64,000 nt of DNA, taken from contig NZ_LVYV01000034.1 of the NCBI RefSeq assembly GCF_001618955.1, forward strand, positions 421,690 through 485,689, in the 5' to 3' direction. The notes beneath the pieces were generated by a model. It had not been told where the DNA came from, made no database searches, and worked only from the letters and a program-made list of their open reading frames with translations. The stretch comes from Tardiphaga robiniae (lineage in GTDB: Bacteria > Pseudomonadota > Alphaproteobacteria > Rhizobiales > Xanthobacteraceae). Made by a program: the position numbers and the translations under genes. Position 1 is the stretch's first letter. Each line of letters starts with the position of its first letter. Shown one piece after another: positions 25,018 to 32,053 of the stretch.

Positions 25018-25770
25018 ATGCCGAGCTTTCACAACGGCGCTGTCGAAATTGCTTATCTCGATGAAGGCGAGGGCGATCCGATCGTTCTCGTGCACGGCTT
25101 TGCATCGAGCAAGAACGTCAACTGGGTCTATCCGACCTGGGTGTCGGAATTGAAGAAGCACAATCGCCGCGTCATTGCGCTCGACAATCGCGGGCACGGC
25201 GATTCCAGCAAGCTCTACGATTCCGAACAATACAGCATCGGTGCGATGGCCGCCGACGTGCGCGCGCTGCTCGCGCATCTCGGCATCGTGCGCACCGACA
25301 TGATGGGCTATTCGATGGGTGCACGCGTCACTGCTTATATCGCCTATAGCCATCCCGAATTGATCCGCAGCGCGATCTTCGGCGGTCTCGGCATCGGCCT
25401 CATCAAGGGCGGTGGTCCCGGCGAGAACGTCGCCCTCGCGCTCGAGGCGGACTCGCTGGACGACGTCACCGATCCCGTCGGCCGCACCTTCCGCGCTTTC
25501 GCCGATCAGACCCGTTCGGATCGCCGCGCGCTCGCAGCCTGTCTGCGCGGCTCGCGCCGGCTGATGACGAATGAGGAAGCCGCCGCCATCAAGGTGCCGC
25601 TGCTGATCGCGGTGGGAACGACGGACGAGATCAGCGGTTCCGCGCAGGAGTTGCAGAAGGTCATCGCCGGCTCTGAAGTGCTGGATATCCCGAACCGCGA
25701 TCACATGCGGGCGGTTGGCGATCGCGTTTACAAGGAAGGCGTGCTGGATTTCCTGTCCCGCCGCCCGTGA
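25018..25770 (+). CDS. alpha/beta fold hydrolase
   Basis: A 250-residue hydrolase. 'IVLVHGFASSKN' near residue 21 forms the oxyanion hole, 'ALDNRGHGDSSK' precedes the nucleophile elbow, and 'GYSMGARV' (GxSxG) near residue 98 supplies the serine. 'PLLIAVGTTDEISG' carries the acid and 'IPNRDHMRAV' the histidine. Esterase or haloperoxidase-type activity is likely; the natural substrate is unknown. GGAATT lies close before the ATG. The gap behind it leads to cysE with no visible terminator. Confidence 0.87.
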   Translation: MPSFHNGAVEIAYLDEGEGDPIVLVHGFASSKNVNWVYPTWVSELKKHNRRVIALDNRGHGDSSKLYDSEQYSIGAMAADVRALLAHLGIVRTDMMGYSMGARVTAYIAYSHPELIRSAIFGGLGIGLIKGGGPGENVALALEADSLDDVTDPVGRTFRAFADQTRSDRRALAACLRGSRRLMTNEEAAAIKVPLLIAVGTTDEISGSAQELQKVIAGSEVLDIPNRDHMRAVGDRVYKEGVLDFLSRRP

Positions 25771-25995
25771 CGACAATTGGCGAGGGGTGCACCTTGTTTT
25801 GATCACACGAGCGCCCACTTCTGATGCACGCCCGGTTTATGGGCGGGGTGGGGCGTCCCGGGAATGTCTGCGCTTTCAAGGTGTTAGCGGGGGATTGCCG
25901 GGTAAGCCACCGTTCACGATGGCAGGAGCCGTGTCACGACAGCGACGCGTCTTGTGCTATAACCGATGCACTATTCAGGAAATTGCGAGTCCGCC

Positions 25996-26823
25996 ATGGC
26001 CGTGCAGAGCATCAATCCGCAGAATTCAAAACTCGCAACGCTGGATCCGATCTGGGATCGCATCCGTTCCGAGGCGGAAGACATCGTCCATCGCGAGCCT
26101 GAACTCGCATCCTTCATCTATTCGACCGTGCTGCATCACAATCGTCTGGAAGATTCGGTGGTGCACCGCGTTGCGGAACGTCTCGATCATGCGGCGCTGT
26201 CCGGCGACCTGATCCGCCAGACCTTCGACGAAGCGCTGCGCGACGAGCCGGATCTTGGCAATGCGTTCCGCGCCGACCTCGTCGCCGTGTTCGACCGCGA
26301 TCCCGCCACCACGCGCTTCATCGATCCGCTGCTGTACTTCAAGGGCTTCCACGCCATCCAGGCGCATCGTCTTGCGCATTGGCTCCACAAAAAGGGTCGC
26401 AAGGACTTTGCGTGGTATCTGCAGAGCCGCTCGTCGGCCGCTTTCCAGACCGACATCAATCCCGCCGCCAAGATCGGCCGCGGAATCTTTCTCGATCACG
26501 CGACGGGCTTCGTTGTCGGCGAAACCGCGGTCATCGAGGACGATGTCTCGATCCTGCACGGCGTCACGCTCGGCGGCACCGGCAAGGAAAACGAGGATCG
26601 TCATCCGAAGATTCGCCATGGCGTGCTGATCGGCGCCGGCGCCAAGATTCTCGGCAATATCGAGGTCGGCCATTGCGCGCGGATTGCCGCGGGCTCCGTC
26701 GTCGTCAAGCCCGTGCCGCACAATGTCACCGTGGCCGGCGTGCCGGCGAAGATCGTCGGCGAAGCCGGCTGTTCGGAGCCGTCGCGCACCATGAACCAGA
26801 TGCTGAACGCGATCGGGCTCTGA
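25996..26823 (+). CDS. cysE: serine O-acetyltransferase
   Basis: A 275-residue enzyme that makes O-acetylserine from serine and acetyl-CoA, the first step of cysteine synthesis. The N-terminal helical domain has 'DPIWDRIRSEAEDIVHREPELASFIYSTVLHH', and the middle has 'DPLLYFKGFHAIQAHRLAHWL'. The C-terminal hexapeptide-repeat left-handed beta helix has 'DINPAAKIGRGIFLDHATGFVVGETAVIEDDVSILHGVTLGG'. I use the ATG at 25996; the upstream in-frame ATG at 25966 lacks a good ribosome site. The C-terminal end beyond the beta helix, where cysteine inhibits, is present. Confidence 0.93.
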   Translation: MAVQSINPQNSKLATLDPIWDRIRSEAEDIVHREPELASFIYSTVLHHNRLEDSVVHRVAERLDHAALSGDLIRQTFDEALRDEPDLGNAFRADLVAVFDRDPATTRFIDPLLYFKGFHAIQAHRLAHWLHKKGRKDFAWYLQSRSSAAFQTDINPAAKIGRGIFLDHATGFVVGETAVIEDDVSILHGVTLGGTGKENEDRHPKIRHGVLIGAGAKILGNIEVGHCARIAAGSVVVKPVPHNVTVAGVPAKIVGEAGCSEPSRTMNQMLNAIGL

Positions 26824-26997
26824 TTTTCAGGGGCTGAGACTTCTGGGCTTGCGATTTGCCAGCGCTGATATCGCACGCGTTTTCGTTCACTTGTGGGATG
26901 GCGTGATTTTTCGAGAAACGGCCTAGCCGTGGCCGTCATCTCGCATTAAAGCTTCTCTCCATCAGCTCAACAGACATCAACTGCATTGGAGACACCT

Positions 26998-27216
26998 GTG
27001 GACGTTCAGGAAGTCAGAAAGCTCGACGCCTATCTCAAGCGCGTGTTCGGCAACCAGAAGCTTCGCGTGGTGCCGCGCCCGAAGAAGGACGACTCCGCCG
27101 AAGTCTATATCGGCGAAGAATTCATCGGCGTGCTGTTCGTCGATGACGAAGACGATGATCGCTCGTTCCAGTTCCAGATGGCGATCCTGGAAGAAGACCT
27201 CGTCGATAACGGCTGA
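26998..27216 (+). CDS. DUF3126 family protein
   Basis: A 72-residue acidic protein matching DUF3126, a small family I know only from Alphaproteobacteria: 'LDAYLKRVFGNQKLRVVPRPKKDDSAEVYIGEEFIGVLFVDDEDDDRSF'. Its function is unknown. The start is GTG at 26998, with GGAG 8 nt upstream; the TTG at 26986 would place the ribosome site inside the gene. It follows cysE in the same direction after about 175 bp, but no functional connection is established. Confidence 0.85.
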   Translation: MDVQEVRKLDAYLKRVFGNQKLRVVPRPKKDDSAEVYIGEEFIGVLFVDDEDDDRSFQFQMAILEEDLVDNG

Positions 27217-27290
27217 GGAGGCACCTTGCCCCCGCTTGGCGGCGGCGAGATCAGCGCCGGCGCGGGCCTTCGCGCTCTGTACATCTCACG

Positions 27291-27941
27291 CTAGGCCGCG
27301 TTGTCCGGCGCGACCAGGCCGGCGGCGGTGGCAAGCCAGACCAGGTGCGCGTCGGTGCGCGCGCCGATCTTCGATTTGATTTGGTAGTGATAATTCTGCA
27401 CGGTCTTGGTGCTCAGATTGAGCGATGTCGCGATCTGCTCCGTGGTCCAGCCTGACGCCACCAGCCGCAGGATTTCCGTTTCGCGCGGCCCGAGATCTTC
27501 CACCAGCGACCGTTCGTTGCCGAGCCGCTCGCTGGCGATTTCGCGCGCGATGTCTTCGCTCAATGCGCGTCCGCCGCGGGCGACGGTGGCGATGGCGCGC
27601 ACCAGTTCGTGCGGCGCACTGCTCTTTGTGATGTAGCCGCAGGCGCCAGCCTCGAACGCTTTCAGAGCGAACGCAGCGCTCGCATGCATGGTGAACACCA
27701 GCAGGCGCGCGGTGCGATCCCATTGCCGGATATGCCGGATCGCTTCCAGCCCGCCGGGGCCGGGCAGCGACAGATCCATGACCACCACGTCCGGGCGCTC
27801 TGCCTGATAGGCGCGATAGGCCGCAGCGGCATCCTCGGCCTCGGCGCTCACGCGAAAACCGACCTGCCGCTCCAGTAGCCGGCGATAGCCTTCGCGCACC
27901 ACCGGATGGTCGTCGACCAGCAGGATGCTGACGGCGGTCAT
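27291..27941 (-). CDS. NarL/LuxR-type response regulator
   Basis: A 216-residue response regulator. The receiver domain (about 4-120) has acidic residues Asp10/Asp11, phospho-acceptor Asp56 ('VVVMDLSLPG') and Lys near 105. The C-terminal LuxR helix-turn-helix (about 150-210) contains 'LGPRETEILRLVASGWTTEQIATSLNLSTKTVQNYHYQIKSKIGA'. It overlaps the histidine kinase gene by 4 bp, so the two form a cognate pair. Targets are not visible; the divergent membrane operon at 29.5 kb is a candidate because the kinase promoter faces it. Confidence 0.93.
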   Translation of the reverse strand: MTAVSILLVDDHPVVREGYRRLLERQVGFRVSAEAEDAAAAYRAYQAERPDVVVMDLSLPGPGGLEAIRHIRQWDRTARLLVFTMHASAAFALKAFEAGACGYITKSSAPHELVRAIATVARGGRALSEDIAREIASERLGNERSLVEDLGPRETEILRLVASGWTTEQIATSLNLSTKTVQNYHYQIKSKIGARTDAHLVWLATAAGLVAPDNAA

Positions 27942-29317
27942 GCCGCGGCTTGTCGTGGCAGCAGCGGAATCACCGCGGCTACGCGAATACCGTGTGCCGC
28001 CGGACCGATCGACAGGCTGCCGCCAAGCGCTGCGATGCGTTCGCGGATACCGAGAATGCCGTGGCCGGAGGCGGTGTGGGCCTGCGTGGCGTCGCCGCCA
28101 CCGTCATCCTCGACGCTGACAGCGACGGCGTCGCGGACCTCTTCCCCATGGCTGACGCGGAGATGAACGTGCTGCGGCCGGCCGTGGCGTGCGGCGTTGG
28201 TGAGGCACTCCTGCGCGATGCGGTAGATGTTGACCGCGGCTTCTGCGGGGACGGCAGTGAGATCGCCGGTTACGTCGAGATGAAACACGGCGCGCCGCGT
28301 TGTGTTCGCATTCCACTGCGCCACCAGTTGCACAAGGCTGGCCTGCAATCCCAGTTCCTCAAGATCCTGCGAGCGCAGCCGCGCCAGCGCGCTGCGCAGC
28401 GTAGTCATCATCTGGCCGGTGATGCGGGCGATAGCGCGGGCATCGTCGGCTAGATCGGGACGGGACGGCGTGGCGCCGGTCTCGATGGCTGCGGCGAGCG
28501 CCGCGGTGGCGGTGAGGCACTGGCCGAACTCGTCGTGCAGATCGCGCGCCAGTGCGCGGCGTTCTTCTTCCTGTACCTGAAACAGTCGCTTGGTCAGTGC
28601 GACGCGTTCGGCGGTGGTGGCCGCGAGACGGCCGGCGAGATCGTTGACGGCGCGGGCGATATGGCTGAATTCGGTGGCGCCGAAAGCGGGCAGGCGATGG
28701 CGGTGGTCACCATGTTCGAGGCGGCGCAGGCCGCGTACGATGCTCCGGGCCGGCATCAGCGCATGGCCGATCAGGAGGATCGCGAGCAGACTGATGCCCA
28801 GCGCCATCGCCGCGGCGATGCTGACCATCACGGTCACCTGCCGCCATGCCTGACGCACGGCGGTGGCGGGGTCGACACGGGCTTGCACGGTGCCGGCATC
28901 GCGCTGCCGCACGGTAAGCGGCCGCGTCTCCGTGGCATGTGGCCCGAACAGCGCGCCGTAGAGACTGACGAACCATGACGGCGCCGGGCTGCCGATGTCT
29001 TCGGTCTGGCTGCACAGGTCGAAGGGCGGCGCGCTGCCGAGCCGGAAGTCAATGCACACGCCCGGCGCGATCACCTTCATGGTGGCAATGGATTTCCAGT
29101 CCGGCAGCGGCAGCAATGCATCGCGGTAAGTGCCGTCGCGCCACAGCAATTCGCGCCAGTACAGGTTCTGCAGGGTTGTCGCGACGCGGTCGGCGGAGGC
29201 GGCAGTGTCGGCCTCGATGGTGCGGTGCGCATCGACCAGAATCCATCCGATCGTACAGGCCAGACAGAGCAGCACCACGGCGACGAGACGAAGGACGAGA
29301 TGTATCAGCAGGCGCAT
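27938..29317 (-). CDS. sensor histidine kinase (HisKA_3/NarX type)
   Basis: A 459-residue membrane kinase. Membrane segments at about 8-28 and 162-184 flank a periplasmic sensor region of about 130 residues. A HAMP linker (about 185-240) follows, then the HisKA_3 dimerisation domain with phospho-acceptor His261 ('LARDLHDEFGQ'). The ATPase domain has 'NIYRIAQECLTNAARHG' (N box) and 'GHGILGIRERIAALGG' (G box). It passes phosphate to the overlapping response regulator. The periplasmic domain resembles none I know; it has three Cys, two of which ('CIDF', 'DLCSQ') lie close together and could pair. Confidence 0.92.
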   Translation of the reverse strand: MRLLIHLVLRLVAVVLLCLACTIGWILVDAHRTIEADTAASADRVATTLQNLYWRELLWRDGTYRDALLPLPDWKSIATMKVIAPGVCIDFRLGSAPPFDLCSQTEDIGSPAPSWFVSLYGALFGPHATETRPLTVRQRDAGTVQARVDPATAVRQAWRQVTVMVSIAAAMALGISLLAILLIGHALMPARSIVRGLRRLEHGDHRHRLPAFGATEFSHIARAVNDLAGRLAATTAERVALTKRLFQVQEEERRALARDLHDEFGQCLTATAALAAAIETGATPSRPDLADDARAIARITGQMMTTLRSALARLRSQDLEELGLQASLVQLVAQWNANTTRRAVFHLDVTGDLTAVPAEAAVNIYRIAQECLTNAARHGRPQHVHLRVSHGEEVRDAVAVSVEDDGGGDATQAHTASGHGILGIRERIAALGGSLSIGPAAHGIRVAAVIPLLPRQAAA

Positions 29318-29508
29318 GATCGCATTCCCCGCGGTGAGACATTGATATTAAAGCGGCACGCGCCGCGGTCTGGCAAGCGGTTCTGCATCGTTTGGGCAAT
29401 TTGCCCGGTATGTGACGGGTGCGATGCCCTTGGAGGCTCAGTCATACAGGCGGCAAATTGAAGCCAACCGCCGATCGTGATCGGTGAAACAACCAGCAGG
29501 AGGGACAA

Positions 29509-30273
29509 GTGGTGAGCCGGCATCATCTCGATCCGGCGGATCGCGCGCCGCTGCTGCACTGGTTGATCTTTACCGGGCTCTGCCTGTTCGCCGCGGTTCT
29601 GCTCTGGCACTATGGCCTGGTGCGGCAAATGCTTGCCGTCGATCGCACCTATATCTCGTCGGTGATCGTGCTGCTTTATTTCGGTGCGTCGCTGCATTGT
29701 CTGTGGCGTCTGATCGCGGTGTCGCGCGAAGCCGATGCGGCGCGGGGTGCAGCGCAGCTGTTCGCGCAGGGCGGCCAACGCGTCGTCGTGGCCGGCGACG
29801 GTGTAGCGATCGACGGCGTGGGCATGTTGCCGAAAGGCCTGATGGCGTCGCATATCCGCGATCTCGCCGTGAAGTCCGCGCTGCAAAGCGGGCGACGGCT
29901 CGACCAGACGCTGCTGCTGCGTCGTCTCGCCGGCAATCTGCGCGGCTCCAACGGCTTCGGCGGCTTTGCGGGCGACACGCTGATGAAACTCGGCCTGATC
30001 GGCACGATAGTTGGCTTCATCATGATGCTGGCGCCGATCGCCGGCCTCGACACCGGCAATCAGGGCGCCATCAAGGCCTCCATGAACCTGATGAGTGAGG
30101 GCATGGCGGTGGCGATGTATACCACGCTGGCGGGGCTGATCGGTTCGATCCTGATCCGCATCCAGTATTACATGCTGGAGGACGCAACGGCCAAACTGTT
30201 CGCCTTTGCCGTCGGCGTCATCGACGTTCACGCCGTGTCGCTGCTCGAACGTGAAGCGGAGCACCCCAGGTGA
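29509..30273 (+). CDS. MotA/TolQ/ExbB-like proton-channel subunit, first gene of an unnamed membrane operon
   Basis: A 254-residue inner-membrane protein with segments at about 16-36, 49-71, 160-180 and 198-219. The last two enclose the family core 'LMKLGLIGTIVGFIMMLAPIAG' and 'EGMAVAMYTTLAGLIGSILIRIQYYML', which match the MotA/TolQ/ExbB channel signature with its conserved Gly and Thr-Thr-Leu. In the family, such subunits form a pentamer around two copies of a MotB/ExbD-like partner and use the proton gradient for work. GTG at 29509 or 29512, after AGGAGG (29498-29503). It overlaps the next gene (GTGA), which supplies the partner. Confidence 0.82.
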   Translation: MVSRHHLDPADRAPLLHWLIFTGLCLFAAVLLWHYGLVRQMLAVDRTYISSVIVLLYFGASLHCLWRLIAVSREADAARGAAQLFAQGGQRVVVAGDGVAIDGVGMLPKGLMASHIRDLAVKSALQSGRRLDQTLLLRRLAGNLRGSNGFGGFAGDTLMKLGLIGTIVGFIMMLAPIAGLDTGNQGAIKASMNLMSEGMAVAMYTTLAGLIGSILIRIQYYMLEDATAKLFAFAVGVIDVHAVSLLEREAEHPR

Positions 30274-30908
30274 TCGACGAGTTCGAATTCTCTGGCAAGG
30301 AAGCACCGTTCGATCCGCTCGGCGTCATGCTGTTCAAGGCGCTGCAGGTGATCGCGTTCCTGTTCTTCATCGCGCTGCTGGCGATCAAGACCCATGACGA
30401 CGAAGGCAAGGTCGATCCCAAGCTGGAATTCATGATCACGGTGAGCTGGCCCGACAAACACCCGGACGACATCGATATGTTCGTGCAGGATCCGCTCGGC
30501 AACATTGTATGGTACCGGCGGCGCGAGACCGGCTTCATGGTGCTCGACCGCGATGACCGCGGCGGGCTCAACGATTTCATCATGGTCAACGGCCAGAAGG
30601 TGCGGTCGCCGATCCGCCAGGAGATCGTCAGCCTGCGCGGGATCGTGGCCGGCGAGTACATCGTCAACATCTACCATTTCGCGGCGCTGACCGGACAGCC
30701 CGTGCCAGTGACGGTCAAGGTCGAGAAGCTGAATCCGAAAGTACAGGTGGTGCACTACGACACCGTCAATGTCGATCATGGCGGCGCCGAGACAACCGCG
30801 GTGCGCTTCATCATGGACAAGACCGGCAATGTTACCGAGGTCAATCACGACCAGACATCGCTCGTGCAGATGCTGAACAAGCGGTACAGGGAGCGCAAGG
30901 CCGGATGA
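30270..30908 (+). CDS. single-pass membrane protein with periplasmic beta-sandwich domain (ExbD/MotB-position partner)
   Basis: A 212-residue protein. A short cytoplasmic start ('MIDEFEFSGKEAPFDPLG') leads into one transmembrane helix (about 19-39), as in ExbD or MotB. Asp15 lies at the membrane edge, where the proton-carrying Asp would be slightly displaced. The periplasmic part begins 'FMITVSWPDKHPDDIDMFVQDPLGNIVWYRR' and continues 'AGEYIVNIYHF', resembling the DUF2135/YfaP beta-sandwich, with no OmpA-like peptidoglycan domain. Its position overlapping the ExbB-like gene makes it the likely second channel subunit. The function is unknown. Confidence 0.7.
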   Translation: MIDEFEFSGKEAPFDPLGVMLFKALQVIAFLFFIALLAIKTHDDEGKVDPKLEFMITVSWPDKHPDDIDMFVQDPLGNIVWYRRRETGFMVLDRDDRGGLNDFIMVNGQKVRSPIRQEIVSLRGIVAGEYIVNIYHFAALTGQPVPVTVKVEKLNPKVQVVHYDTVNVDHGGAETTAVRFIMDKTGNVTEVNHDQTSLVQMLNKRYRERKAG

Positions 30909-30912
30909 AGCG

Positions 30913-31518
30913 ATGAGCCTGCAAGCCAGCATTATCGGTCTGTCGCTCGGCTACGTGCTGCTTGGCCTGTTGCTGTTGCTGGCGGTGGTGCGGACGCGGC
31001 TGCCGTGGCCGGTGAAGGCCGGTGCGGTGGCGGTGACTTCGGCGTTTTACGTGCTGGTGTTCTTCCGCACCCAAGGCCTGCTCGGCTGGTCGGCGGACGA
31101 TTCGCTGCCGCCGAACTTCCAGTTGTTGTGGGTGCGCAGCGTCGAGCCCAACATCGCCCAGGGCGAGCCCGGTGCCATCCACATGTGGGTCGAGGCTCTC
31201 GACGACGACAATCTGCCGAGCGGGGCGCCGCGGGCCTATCGGCGGCCTTACTCCACCGCGCTGGCGCGCAAGGCCGAGCGCGCACGCACCGAGATCGCCG
31301 CGGGTCATCCGCAAGGTGGCCGCGCCGCGCAGTTCGGATCGGGCGAGGGCGAGTTGCCACCAGGGGGACCGCCAGGTGCGTTGTTCGCTAGCGGCGAGCC
31401 CGGCGGAGATCCTTCCGGCGGCGGACTACTGGACCCCGCCTTCATGCGCGGCGACTCCCAGTCCATCACATTCGCCCCGCTGCCCGTGCCTGTCCTGCCG
31501 GCCAAAGATGCGCCGTAG
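30913..31518 (+). CDS. two-pass membrane protein with Pro/Gly-rich tail, third gene of the operon
   Basis: A 201-residue protein with two hydrophobic segments near residues 6-26 and 35-55. A conserved-looking region follows ('LPPNFQLLWVRSVEPNIAQGEPGAIHMWVEALDDDNLPSGAPRAYRRPYS'), then a low-complexity Gly/Pro/Ser tail from about residue 140. It begins 4 bp after the second gene's stop, so it belongs to the same transcript. I recognise no family. The 'AIHMWVEALDDDN' stretch looks like a beta-rich binding motif and may contact the second subunit's periplasmic domain; this is inference. Confidence 0.65.
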   Translation: MSLQASIIGLSLGYVLLGLLLLLAVVRTRLPWPVKAGAVAVTSAFYVLVFFRTQGLLGWSADDSLPPNFQLLWVRSVEPNIAQGEPGAIHMWVEALDDDNLPSGAPRAYRRPYSTALARKAERARTEIAAGHPQGGRAAQFGSGEGELPPGGPPGALFASGEPGGDPSGGGLLDPAFMRGDSQSITFAPLPVPVLPAKDAP

Positions 31519-31544
31519 CGGTGATGGCCGGCGCGAACGCACCC

Positions 31545-31970
31545 AAACATTTTTTCCTATTTCTTATTGACAGTATACCTAACAGGATTATCGTCCGCTT
31601 CTCCGGTTCGCGAGGGGCGCTTCATGAGGCGTCTTGAAGTGGAACAGGGATGCGGCGCCTGCGGGTGTGGGGTGACGTACCCCGCGCACTCGGGAGGCCT
31701 TGGGTCACCGTCCGGCCCCACTACGGGGGTCTGCCACTCATGCTGGCTGGACGTGGCATTGGTGAACGGCGGGAAACCGTCGGGATCAGCGGAGTGCGGA
31801 GCTCTGCGCCTTTGCCCGGAAGAACGGTCCCGGGGACAGAAATCGCCGCGGTGGCGCGCCGTGAGGCGTTGCGCGGTTGCAGCTTGCCGGCGTTCCGGTG
31901 GAGCGGATCGCGATAAAAACCACCCTTTGCGCCTCACGGCGCGCCGCCACCCCTCATGTTTCGAGGGGCA
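31545..31970 (+). repeat. dispersed repeat copy A: promoter-headed structured element
   Basis: The 535-bp convergent gap after the operon holds no credible gene. It opens with AAACATTTTTTCCTAT (31545-31560), then 6 nt, TTGACA (31567-31572), 16 nt and TATCGT (31589-31594), a sigma70-like promoter. Downstream are hairpins GGGGT-GACGT-ACCCC (31669-31683), 16-base arms GGCGCGCCGTGAGGCG at 31853-31868 and their complement at 31930-31945, and CCCCTC-N7-GAGGGG (31950-31968). An inverted copy of the head lies at 63743-63770. It may make a non-coding RNA. The right boundary is uncertain; from 31970 to 32053 I see nothing else. Confidence 0.6.
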
Positions 31971-32053
31971 CTGCTCACACCTCGGACGCGCAAGCGCCGC
32001 GAGAATGCGAGAGCTTGGCTGTTTGACAAGCACATCCTGCGTCTCGCAAAGCG

